Assembly (NCBI RefSeq): GCF_040655735.1
Contig: NZ_JBFAKK010000002.1
Location: forward strand, 558,001 to 622,000
Reading direction: 5' to 3'
DNA: 64,000 nt
DNA from: Phytomonospora sp040655735
GTDB lineage: Bacteria; Actinomycetota; Actinomycetes; Mycobacteriales; Micromonosporaceae
In this document: positions 18,705-26,713 of the stretch, in pieces
Numbering within the stretch: the stretch's first letter is position 1
Layout: every line of letters begins with the position of its first letter
Notes under the pieces: model-generated
Told to the model about the DNA's origin: nothing
Database searches by the model: none
The model's input: only the letters and a program-made list of their open reading frames with translations
Made by a program: the position numbers and the translations under genes

Positions 18705-19562
18705 ATGAGCGATCTCAGCGGGTTCCTGCGCACGCGGCGCGCCCGCGTCGACCCCGCCGACGCCGGCATTCCCGCCGACTCGCGCAGGCGGGTCGACGGC
18801 CTGCGCCGCGAGGAGGTCGCGCACCTGTCGGGCGTGAGCGTCGACTACTACGTCCGCCTCGAACAGGGCCGCGCGCTGCGCCCCTCCGGGCAGGTCCTCG
18901 ACGCCTTGGCGCGCGTGCTGCGCCTCGACGACGCCGAGCGCGCCCACCTGCACCGCCTCGCCCACCCGCCGCGCAGGGACGCGTCCCCGCCGTCGACCCT
19001 GCGGCCCGAGCTGCACCGGGTCCTCGACGCGTTCACCGCCACCCCGGCGATGATCGTCGACCACCGCCTCGACGTCCTGGCCGCCAACCGCCTGGCGTCC
19101 CTCCTCTACGACCGTCCCGCGCCCGGCTACAACACCGCGCGGCACATCTTCCTCGAAGCCGACGGCCGCGACCTCTACGGGGACTGGGAGAAGTGCACCG
19201 GCGACGTCGTGGGCCACCTGCGCCACTCCGCGGGCCGTTTCCCGCAGGACGGGCCGCTCAAGGACCTGATCACCGAGCTGTCGGAGGGCAGTTCGCGCTT
19301 CCGGGACCTGTGGAGCCGAGCCGACGTGGCCGAGCGCACACACGGACGCAAGGCCTTCCGGCACCCCGTGGCGGGCGAACTCGACCTCCACCAGGAGAAC
19401 TTCGCCATGCCCCGCGCGCCCGGGCAGGAACTCGTCGTCCTCACCGCGCCCGAGGGCAGTGCGGCCGAGGCAGGGCTGCGCCTGCTCGACGAGCTCGACG
19501 AGGATTCCGGTCACTCTGTGTCCGCTATCGCATACGGGGGTAAATTCTCGCGGCGAGGGTAA
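18705..19562 (+). CDS. helix-turn-helix regulator with MmyB-like ligand-binding domain
   Basis: The 285-residue protein has an N-terminal XRE-type HTH (about 5-80) with the stretch GLRREEVAHLSGVSVDYYVR, followed by LEQGRALRPSGQVLDALARV. The MmyB/MLTR ligand-binding domain (about 95-275) contains MIVDHRLDVLAANRLA and the C-terminal HPVAGELDLHQENFAMP. The start was set at the ATG at 18705 from family alignment; no clear ribosome site precedes it, so the mRNA may be leaderless. It probably represses the divergent quinone reductase gene; the 140-bp gap holds an imperfect GGTA/TACC inverted repeat near 18656-18670. Confidence 0.9.
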   Translation: MSDLSGFLRTRRARVDPADAGIPADSRRRVDGLRREEVAHLSGVSVDYYVRLEQGRALRPSGQVLDALARVLRLDDAERAHLHRLAHPPRRDASPPSTLRPELHRVLDAFTATPAMIVDHRLDVLAANRLASLLYDRPAPGYNTARHIFLEADGRDLYGDWEKCTGDVVGHLRHSAGRFPQDGPLKDLITELSEGSSRFRDLWSRADVAERTHGRKAFRHPVAGELDLHQENFAMPRAPGQELVVLTAPEGSAAEAGLRLLDELDEDSGHSVSAIAYGGKFSRRG

Positions 19563-19592
19563 CAATTGAGTCACGTAGATCAGGAGTGACTC

Positions 19593-20447
19593 ATGCGCTA
19601 TCTCAACGGGCTCAAGACCGCGATGCTCCTCGGCCTTCTCTCGGCCATCATCATCGCGATCGGTTACTGGTTCGGTGGCAGCACCGGTCTGATCATCGCC
19701 GCGGTGATCGCACTGGTCATGAACGGCGTCTCCTACTTCTTCTCGGACAAGATCGCGCTGCGCTCCATGCGCGCCCAGCCGGTGACCGAGCAGCAGTTCC
19801 CCGAGCTGTACCGGATGGTCCGCGAACTCGCCGACCGCGCCGGGCAGCCCATGCCCCGCCTCTACGTCAGCCCCACCCCGCAGCCGAACGCCTTCGCGAC
19901 CGGCCGCAACCCCAAGCACGCCGCCGTGGCGGTGACCGCGGGCATCGTGGACATGCTCGACTACCGCGAGCTGCGCGGCGTGATCGGGCACGAGCTGTCG
20001 CACGTCTACAACCGCGACATCCTCATCTCCAGCGTGGCCGGCGCCCTGGCCAGCATGATCACCATGATCGCGAACCTGGCGCTGTTCCTCCCGCTGGGCG
20101 GCAACTCCGACGGCCCCAACCCCGTCGTGCTGCTCCTCACGATCATCCTCGGACCCATCGCGGCCGGCCTGATCCAGATGGCGATCAGCCGCAGCCGCGA
20201 GTACCAGGCCGACCTGTCCGGCGCCGAACTCTCCGGCGACCCCCTCGCCCTCGCCTCCGCTCTGCGCAAGATCGACGCGGGGACCAAGCGCATGCCGTTG
20301 AGAGCCCAGGGGACCGTCACCAGCTCCGCGCACCTCATGATCGCCAACCCGTTCAGTTCCGGCGGCGTGGCGAAGCTGTTCTCCACGCACCCGCCCATGG
20401 CCGAGCGCGTCCGCCGTCTCGAAGAGATGGCCAGCGCGATCCGCTAG
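19593..20447 (+). CDS. htpX: zinc metalloprotease HtpX homologue
   Basis: HtpX is a membrane-embedded M48 protease that degrades damaged membrane proteins. The 284-residue product has two N-terminal membrane helices (about 8-46), the zinc motif HELSH (about 131-135) within GVIGHELSHVYNRDI, two further helices, and the third zinc ligand in SREYQADLSGAEL. The length is typical. The ATG has an AGGAGTG site. Its stop overlaps the stop of the convergent hydrolase gene by 4 bp. Confidence 0.95.
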   Translation: MRYLNGLKTAMLLGLLSAIIIAIGYWFGGSTGLIIAAVIALVMNGVSYFFSDKIALRSMRAQPVTEQQFPELYRMVRELADRAGQPMPRLYVSPTPQPNAFATGRNPKHAAVAVTAGIVDMLDYRELRGVIGHELSHVYNRDILISSVAGALASMITMIANLALFLPLGGNSDGPNPVVLLLTIILGPIAAGLIQMAISRSREYQADLSGAELSGDPLALASALRKIDAGTKRMPLRAQGTVTSSAHLMIANPFSSGGVAKLFSTHPPMAERVRRLEEMASAIR

Positions 20448-21187
20448 TCGCGGACCTCCGCCACCAGCCCGGCGAGCACCTCCGGCGCCCGCAGCGGCAG
20501 GAGGTGGTCGGCGCCCGGGACGGTCACGAGCGAGCAGTCGGGGATCCTGGCCGCCACGTCCATCGAGCAGCGCGTGACCAGCGGGTGTTCGAGCTCGCCG
20601 ACGGCCAGCGCGGTGGGCACCTCGATGGTGGCCAGGCCCTTGTAGGTCGGCGGGTCCATCTCGGCGAGGCCGTCCTGGGCGATCATGGCCAGCACGCCGC
20701 TGCGCAGCTGCGCCTCGACGGCGTCGCACACTCCCGAGCGGGCCCAGGTCTGGCGGCCGAGCTGGACGAGGCCCTCCACGTCACGCTTGTCATAGAGCGC
20801 GGTGAAGGTGTCGAAGTAGGGGTCGTCGAAGTCCCAGGGGTAGTCCGACACGCCCGGGCCGACCAGGACGAGCCCGTCGACGCGTTCAGGTTCGTGGACC
20901 GCGAGGGCCAGTGCCGTGGCGGCGCCACCACTGCACCCGATGAGGACGGCCTGGTCGACCTCGCAGTGGTCGAGGACGGCGACGAGGTCGTCGTAGGTGC
21001 TGAAGGGTTCCGTGGGCGCGGGGGAGCGGCCGTGGCCGCGCGCGTCGAAGCGGATCGTGCGGACGTCGGCGGGGAGCAGTTCGAGCAGGGGCTCCCAAAT
21101 GGCCGAGTCGCCCCACCCCGGGTGAAGCATCACCACCGGGACGTCGTCGCCGCCCGAATCGTCGACCCACATGTGGCAATCGTGCAC
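20444..21187 (-). CDS. alpha/beta-fold hydrolase
   Basis: The protein has about 247 residues with the oxyanion-hole motif VVMLHPGWGD and DARGHGRS. The nucleophile elbow is GCSGGA (Ser in the sequence LIGCSGGAATALALA). The acid is probably in the segment after LAVGELEHPLVT and the catalytic His is in GADHLLPLRAP. The GTG at 21187 is chosen for a full beta-1 strand; an ATG at 21172 is an alternative. The ribosome site is weak in both cases. Substrate unknown; the fold is shared by esterases, lactonases and haloperoxidases. Confidence 0.88.
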   Translation of the reverse strand: MHDCHMWVDDSGGDDVPVVMLHPGWGDSAIWEPLLELLPADVRTIRFDARGHGRSPAPTEPFSTYDDLVAVLDHCEVDQAVLIGCSGGAATALALAVHEPERVDGLVLVGPGVSDYPWDFDDPYFDTFTALYDKRDVEGLVQLGRQTWARSGVCDAVEAQLRSGVLAMIAQDGLAEMDPPTYKGLATIEVPTALAVGELEHPLVTRCSMDVAARIPDCSLVTVPGADHLLPLRAPEVLAGLVAEVRD

Positions 21188-21594
21188 CCGATCCGGCGCG
21201 GGGACAAGGTGCGGTGCGCACCGGAAAGTCCGGCGTCGCACATCGCTGTCGGTCGCCGGCCGAAGATTCCCGCTTGTGCGAGCCCACCGGGCGCGCGGCA
21301 TCCGGCTCCGTTTTCGCGGGCCGTCGCGGGCCCCTGGTGTCGACGCCGACCGCATCCCTTCTGAGCCCGCCGACCTGCACGTTCGGGGGATGCGGGCTGG
21401 GTTTTCGGCGCCCGTGGTGGCACTCTGGAGCCCGCCTCGCAACGGCCCGGGACCGCCCCGCCGGAAACGGTGGGCCGCAGACCAACGGTGCGAACCGTCG
21501 CCCGATCGAACGATGTCGCACAAGGTGTCAGTCTTCGGGCCCTGAAATCGTTCTACAGTGCAACCTCCGCACTCGCTCCACTGTGGAGGAAACG
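21188..21594. other. intergenic region, no gene
   Basis: Between the hydrolase and the LuxR-type regulator I see only overlapping short frames with no motif or ribosome site. The region should contain the divergent promoters of both genes. The ribosome site of the regulator (GAGGAAACG) is fused to a copy of the recurring CCACTGTGG word at 21577-21587. Confidence 0.5.
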
Positions 21595-22020
21595 ATGCCC
21601 GCGATGACGCGGACGCGCCCGGTCCCCGCCGACGAAGACCCCCGACTCACCGCCCTGGCCGACCAGTGGCGGCAGGTGGCCCGGCATGCCGAATGCGTCG
21701 CCGACGGCTACCAGACCGCGACCCTGACCTCGATCGAACTCACCGCGCTCAAACACGCCATCACCGGCGCCGCGCGCCTTCAGGCGATGCTGCGCGAGAC
21801 CCCCGACGCTCAGGTCCCGACCCCGCAGCCGCTGACCCGCAGGCAGAAGGAAGTGCTCACCGGGCTCGCCTCGGGCGCCGCGCTCACCGACATCGCCGTG
21901 CAGCTCGGGCTGACCACCGAGACCGTCCGGTCCCACGCGACCCACCTGTACCGGCGGCTCGGTGCCCGAAACAGGGCGCACGCCGTCATCATCGCCGTCC
22001 GGGCGGGCATCATCACCTGA
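21595..22020 (+). CDS. LuxR-type HTH protein
   Basis: This 141-residue protein ends in a GerE/LuxR helix-turn-helix (about 78-138): PLTRRQKEVLTGLASGAALT, then IAVQLGLTTETVRSHATHLY and RRLGARNRAHAVIIAV. The N-terminal 75 residues are helical (LTALADQWRQVARHAECVAD) with no receiver or sensor domain, so no input signal is evident. The ATG at 21595 follows GAGGAAACG. It is 44 bp upstream of the DUF2797 gene and may be co-transcribed with it. Targets are unknown. Confidence 0.86.
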   Translation: MPAMTRTRPVPADEDPRLTALADQWRQVARHAECVADGYQTATLTSIELTALKHAITGAARLQAMLRETPDAQVPTPQPLTRRQKEVLTGLASGAALTDIAVQLGLTTETVRSHATHLYRRLGARNRAHAVIIAVRAGIIT

Positions 22021-22064
22021 AACCCGGCGACCTAGACTGACTCCCCCCCGACGGAGGAGCCCGC

Positions 22065-22967
22065 ATGCCCTTGCCCGACTGGCCGCACACCGGCGTGAGC
22101 TGGGCCGACGGTCGCGCGAGCCTGTGCTTCACCTCCCCCGAAGGGACCGACGCGCACGTGCCGCTCCAGCTCGGGGAGCGCGTGTCGTGGCGGCTGCCCG
22201 GGGTCCGCCGCTGCATCGGCGTGTGGATCCCCAACCTCGGCCGCCGCGTCGGCTGCCCCAACCAGCGTGTCCTGCCGACGGCCCGCACGGCCGCCCAGTG
22301 CGACCCGTGCGAACGCACCGACCCCGGCAAGGCGCTGGCCCGCGGGCAGGCGCTCGACGACCCGCGCGAGTTCCGCCTCTACCTCGCCTACTTCGGGCCG
22401 GGGCTGGTCAAGGTCGGCCTCACCGCCCTCGAACGCGGCACCAACCGCCTCACCGAGCAGGCGGCGCTGGCCTACACGTGGCTGGCGACCGGGCCGCTGC
22501 GCCCGATCCGGCGCGCCGAACTGGCCGCGTCGGCGACGAAGATCGCCACCGAGCGCCTGCGGCACCGCACCAAGGCCCGCGGGCGCTGGCACCCCTCCTA
22601 CGCGGCCGGGACCGAGCTCGCCGAGGCCCACCGCCGGCTCGCGCCGATCGTCGCGGGGGCCGGCGAGCTGACCGTCGAGGACCTCAAGGTCACCGACCTG
22701 CGCGACACCTACGGCCTGACCGGTGCGGGAAGACCCGAGCGCGAGGTCACCGACATCGAATACGACGCCTGCCTCACCGGGGTGCTGCGCTGCCTCGCCG
22801 GACGCGACGCGGTCCTCGACACCGACGGCGGCACGCTCCTGGTCGACCTGCGGCTGCTCGCCGGGCGGACCATCGCCGACGGCGGCGGCGCGCCACTCGA
22901 CGGCGTCGACGTGTCCCTTCTGGACCTCGGCCGCGCCCCCGCGCCCGAGCAGGACACTCTGTTCTGA
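22065..22967 (+). CDS. DUF2797 family protein
   Basis: The protein has 300 residues with a cysteine set resembling a zinc ribbon (RRCIGVW, GCPNQRV, then QCDPCERTD at about 77-85). A segment follows that resembles the start of a GIY-YIG fold: FRLYLAYFGPGLVKVGLTAL, EQAALAYTWLATG. This combination is characteristic of DUF2797 proteins. The function of the family is not established; a nucleic-acid role is plausible from the GIY-like core. The ATG is preceded by ACGGAGGAG. Confidence 0.8.
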   Translation: MPLPDWPHTGVSWADGRASLCFTSPEGTDAHVPLQLGERVSWRLPGVRRCIGVWIPNLGRRVGCPNQRVLPTARTAAQCDPCERTDPGKALARGQALDDPREFRLYLAYFGPGLVKVGLTALERGTNRLTEQAALAYTWLATGPLRPIRRAELAASATKIATERLRHRTKARGRWHPSYAAGTELAEAHRRLAPIVAGAGELTVEDLKVTDLRDTYGLTGAGRPEREVTDIEYDACLTGVLRCLAGRDAVLDTDGGTLLVDLRLLAGRTIADGGGAPLDGVDVSLLDLGRAPAPEQDTLF

Positions 22968-22984
22968 GGCGTCCGCGGCACCCG

Positions 22985-22998
22985 TGGTAGCGATACCA
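22985..22998. promoter_or_regulatory. short palindrome upstream of the AfsR-like gene
   Basis: A TGGTA-GCGA-TACCA inverted repeat lies 43 bp upstream of the regulator start at 23041. Its position suits an operator or autoregulatory site, but no -35/-10 elements were identified with confidence. Confidence 0.4.
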
Positions 22999-23040
22999 TC
23001 GAGGATTCCGCACCCGACCGTTGAGGCGATCTTAGAGGCG

Positions 23041-26000
23041 ATGGACGTCGAATTCCGCGTACTGGGCGCCGCCGAAATCGTCGTCGACGGGCAACGCGCC
23101 GCCCTCACGGGCAAGCGCACCCGCGGCCTGCTGTCGGCGCTGCTGCTCAACGAGGGCCGCGTCGTGCAGTCGGGCGAGCTCATCGCCCTCGTCTGGGGGA
23201 CCGCCCCGCCGAAGACGGCGGCCAACCAGCTCCAGATCGCCGTCCACCGCCTCCGCTCGGCCCTGTCCGACGCCGGTCTCGACGGCAGGCTCCGCACCGC
23301 CGACGGCGGCTACGTCCTCGACCTCCCCGCCCACGCGCGCGTCGACATCCGCGTCTTCCGCGAACTCGCCGCGACCGCCACCGGCCGGGCCGCCGCCGGG
23401 GAGTGGCCCGCCGCCCTCGCCACCGGCCGCGCGGCCCTCGCCGTGTGGCGCGGCCACGCCTGGGACGGCCTCGACACCGGGACCGCCCGCCGCCACGCCG
23501 ACACCGCCGCCGCCGAGCACATCGCCGTCGTGGAACTCACCCAGGCCGCCGAGGTCGTCCTCGGCGACCGCGCCGCGCCCGTCGCCGAACTGCGCCGCCT
23601 CACCGCCGAACACCCCTACCACCAGCGCTTCTGGTACCTGCTGATCCTCGCGCTCGCCGTGCGCGGCAGGCCCGCAGAAGCCCTGGAGGCGCACCTTGCC
23701 GCCCGCGAACTCCACCAGCGCGAACTCGGCACGGCGCTCGGACCCGAACTCGGCGACCTCGAACGCGCGATCCTGCGCGGCGACCTCCAGCCCGCCGTCG
23801 ACGCCGTGCGCGCCTGGACCTTCGGCCGCGCCGAACCCGCCGCCGTGCCCCCGTCGCCGGGACGCCTCCCCGCCGAGCTCGGGGACTTCATCGGCCGCGA
23901 CGCCGAGGCCGAGCACGTCGCGGGGATCCTGCGCGGCAACCCCGACCACCGCGACCCGGCGACCATCGTCATCGCCGGCCTCGGCGGGATCGGCAAGACC
24001 AGCTTCGCCGTCCGCACCGCCCACCGCCACGCCGGGCTGTTCGCCGACGGCGGGTTCTTCGTCGACCTGCGCGGCTTCGACGACGAGCCGAAAGACCCCC
24101 ACGCCGTCATGGGCGACCTGCTGCACGCCCTCGGCGTCGCCGGGCAGGCCGTCCCCGACGACCCCGACGCGCGCCTCGGCGTCTACCGCTCGGTGATGGC
24201 CGGGCGGCGGGTGCTCCTCGTCCTCGACAACGCCGCCAGCGAGGCCCAGGTCAGGCCCCTCCTGCCCGTCAACGCCGCCAGCGCCGCCCTGGTCACCAGC
24301 CGCAGGCTCCTCGCCGGCCTCGACGGTGCCTTCGTCGTCGAACTCGACGTGCTCACCCCACCCGAGGCCGCCGGGCTGCTCGCCGGGATCCGCCGAACCG
24401 GCGGCCCCGCCACCGACCCCGCCGCCCTCGACCGGCTCGCCGACCTCGCCGGCCGCCACCCCCTGGCCCTGCGCATCCTCGGCGCCCGCGCCGCCCGCAT
24501 GTCGGGCGGCGAACTCGGCGCCCTCCTCGCCCGCCTCGGCGACGAGCGGGCCCGCCTCGACGAGCTCGCCGACGACGACGGCCAAGTCCGCAGCAGCATC
24601 GACCACAGCTACCGCGACCTCGGAGAACGCGCCGCCAGGCTGCTGCGCCTCGCGGCGCTGCTGCCGACGCCGAGGTTCGGCGCCGAGGCGGCGGCGGCAC
24701 TGCTGGAGACCGACCTGTTCGAGGCTGAGGGCGTGCTCGACGAGCTGCTGGACGCGCAGCTGCTCCGGCCGGCGGAGGCGGCCGAGGGGTTGGGGCTGCG
24801 GTACGTGATGCACGACCTGGTGCGGTTGTACGCGCGGGAACGGGCGCGGGAGGACGCGGGGGACGGCGGGGAGGCGTTGGGGCGCGCGTACGAATTAATG
24901 CTGGTGCTGGCGCATCACGCCGACGACGCGCTCGGCTACCGCTACTACCCGTCCCCCGAGCTGCCCGGCTGGGCGCCGAAACCCGAGGAAAGCAGCCTCG
25001 CCGCAGTCGGCGGCAATCCCCGCGGATGGTTCGCCGAGGAGCGCGAACTGCTCCTCGGGATCATCGCGCGAGCCGGCGGCGAGCTCGCCTGGCGGGTGAC
25101 CTGCACGCTGGTCAACCACCTCGACCTCAGCGGCTCCGCGCACGACGCCATCGCGCTCCTCGAAGGCGCGCTGGGCCGTGTCGAGGACGCCGGGGCCCGC
25201 GCCTTCCTCGACCTCGCCCGCTCCCGGTCGTCGCGCGCCCACCGGCACGAGGCCACCGCCCTGCTGTCGGCCGGACGCGCCCGCCGCCACTTCCTCGCCC
25301 GGGGCGACCTGCTGCGCGCCGCCGCGGCCGCCGTCCAGCTGGCCGAGAGCGCGCGCCTGTGCCACCACCACTGGGCCGTCCGGGCCACCTCGGACTGGGC
25401 GCTGGCGACGCTGGCGTCGCTGCCCCAGGACGATCCCGCGGTTCTGGCCCAGACAGGCTGGGCCCTGAAGGAACGCGGGGTCTTCGAGTACTTCGCCGCC
25501 GGAGCGGAGGCGGCGCGGTCGTGGTTCGTCCGCGCGGCGCCGGTGATGCGAGCGGGCGGAGACCTGTGCGGTGAGGGCCGTGCCCTCGGTGCCCTGGCCA
25601 TCGTGGAGATGCGGGACGACGAGTGGCGCGCGGCCGGAATCCGGCGGGGCACGCAAGCGGCCGGGATCCTCGGCCTGGTCGGGGACCGGCCCGAGGAGCT
25701 GTTCATGCTCGTCTCGCTGGCCGAGGGCCTCACCCTCGATGGCCGCGCCGAGGAGGCCCACGGCATCATCGTCGAGGCGCTGGCCGGCACGAGGCGGCTG
25801 CGTCAGCCGCAGCGGACGATGACGGCGCTGCTGACCCTCGGCCAGACCCTGCGTGCGATGGGTCGGCCGCACGAGGCGATCGCGCCCCTGAACGAGGCCG
25901 TCGCCGTCACCACCGAGATCGGCTACCTGCGGACCCGGGGAGGCATCCGCTGCGAACTGGCGCGGGCCGCGCTCGACCTGGGGCGCGTCGAGTCGGCGGC

Positions 26001-26085
26001 CGGGATCGCACGGAAGGCCGCCGCCGACGGAGCCGACGTCGCCGAACTGCTCGCCCGCATCGCCGCGGTCGGCGGGAACCCGTGA
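23041..26085 (+). CDS. AfsR/SARP-type transcriptional regulator
   Basis: The protein has 1,014 residues. It starts with an OmpR-like DNA-binding domain (about 3-95, FRVLGAAEIVVDGQRAAL, LLLNEGRVVQSGEL, VHRLRSAL) and a bacterial transcriptional activation domain (about 100-245). An NB-ARC/STAND ATPase follows (about 275-560), with Walker A GLGGIGKT and Walker B VLLVLDNA, and then a long helical C-terminus with TPR-like repeats. Such proteins activate secondary-metabolite genes when their ATPase is switched on by phosphorylation or ligand. The ATG has a TAGAGG site. Its nearest metabolic neighbour is the megasynthase-like gene at 26714-35788, on the opposite strand, which may be a target. Confidence 0.92.
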   Translation: MDVEFRVLGAAEIVVDGQRAALTGKRTRGLLSALLLNEGRVVQSGELIALVWGTAPPKTAANQLQIAVHRLRSALSDAGLDGRLRTADGGYVLDLPAHARVDIRVFRELAATATGRAAAGEWPAALATGRAALAVWRGHAWDGLDTGTARRHADTAAAEHIAVVELTQAAEVVLGDRAAPVAELRRLTAEHPYHQRFWYLLILALAVRGRPAEALEAHLAARELHQRELGTALGPELGDLERAILRGDLQPAVDAVRAWTFGRAEPAAVPPSPGRLPAELGDFIGRDAEAEHVAGILRGNPDHRDPATIVIAGLGGIGKTSFAVRTAHRHAGLFADGGFFVDLRGFDDEPKDPHAVMGDLLHALGVAGQAVPDDPDARLGVYRSVMAGRRVLLVLDNAASEAQVRPLLPVNAASAALVTSRRLLAGLDGAFVVELDVLTPPEAAGLLAGIRRTGGPATDPAALDRLADLAGRHPLALRILGARAARMSGGELGALLARLGDERARLDELADDDGQVRSSIDHSYRDLGERAARLLRLAALLPTPRFGAEAAAALLETDLFEAEGVLDELLDAQLLRPAEAAEGLGLRYVMHDLVRLYARERAREDAGDGGEALGRAYELMLVLAHHADDALGYRYYPSPELPGWAPKPEESSLAAVGGNPRGWFAEERELLLGIIARAGGELAWRVTCTLVNHLDLSGSAHDAIALLEGALGRVEDAGARAFLDLARSRSSRAHRHEATALLSAGRARRHFLARGDLLRAAAAAVQLAESARLCHHHWAVRATSDWALATLASLPQDDPAVLAQTGWALKERGVFEYFAAGAEAARSWFVRAAPVMRAGGDLCGEGRALGALAIVEMRDDEWRAAGIRRGTQAAGILGLVGDRPEELFMLVSLAEGLTLDGRAEEAHGIIVEALAGTRRLRQPQRTMTALLTLGQTLRAMGRPHEAIAPLNEAVAVTTEIGYLRTRGGIRCELARAALDLGRVESAAGIARKAAADGADVAELLARIAAVGGNP

Positions 26086-26179
26086 AGCGTCAAGGGACCG
26101 GAAGACCGAACCCCCACAGTGGACCCGCCGCTCAGATCTCCCGCCCCATCGGCGTCTCGTGGCGGTGCCGTCGGCAAGG

Positions 26180-26674
26180 TCAGCGGTAGTTGGTGAACTG
26201 CAGCGGAACCTCGACGTCGTCGGCGCCCTTGAGCAGCGCGATGACGGCCTGGAGGTCGTCGAGCTTCTTGCCGGTCACGCGGATCTGGTCGCCCTGGATC
26301 TGCGCCTGGACGCCCTTGGGGCCCTCGTCGCGGATCTTCTTGTTGATCTTCTTGGCGATGTCCTGCGCGATGCCGACGGTGAAGGTGCAGTCGATCTTGT
26401 AGACCTTGCCCGAGGCGCGCGGCTCGCCGGCCTCAAGGGCCTTCAGCGAGATGTCGCGCTTGATCAGCTTGTCCTTGAACACGTCCAGCGCGGCCTTCAC
26501 CCGGTCGTCGGTGTCGGCGGTGAGGGTGGCCGCCTCGTCACCGGCACGCTCGATGGAGGCGTTGACGCCCCGGAAGTCGAAGCGGGTGGACAGTTCCTTC
26601 GCGGTCTGGTTGATCGCGTTGTCCAGTTCCTGCATGTCGAGTTTGCTGACGATGTCGAAGGACGGATTGGCCAC
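26180..26674 (-). CDS. yajQ: YajQ family nucleotide-binding protein
   Basis: This 164-residue protein matches the UPF0234/YajQ family from end to end: ANPSFDIVSKLDMQELDNAI, then STRFDFRGVNASIE, ISLKALEAGEPRASGK, GPKGVQAQIQGDQIRVTGKK and LPLQF-like ending VPLQFTNYR. YajQ proteins have two RRM-like folds; some bind cyclic di-GMP. The GTG at 26674 is chosen over a TTG nine bases upstream because the AGGAG site is correctly spaced for GTG. It is monocistronic, 40 bp downstream of the megasynthase stop in the same orientation. Confidence 0.95.
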   Translation of the reverse strand: MANPSFDIVSKLDMQELDNAINQTAKELSTRFDFRGVNASIERAGDEAATLTADTDDRVKAALDVFKDKLIKRDISLKALEAGEPRASGKVYKIDCTFTVGIAQDIAKKINKKIRDEGPKGVQAQIQGDQIRVTGKKLDDLQAVIALLKGADDVEVPLQFTNYR

Positions 26675-26713
26675 GGTTCTCAAACTCCTGCGGTCGTAGG
26701 TTCACAGGTCAGG

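Noticed and set aside
21188..21545. Plus-strand frame ahead of the LuxR-type regulator
   Set aside because: No ribosome site, Arg/Pro/Ser-rich product, overlapped by equally long frames in other phases.
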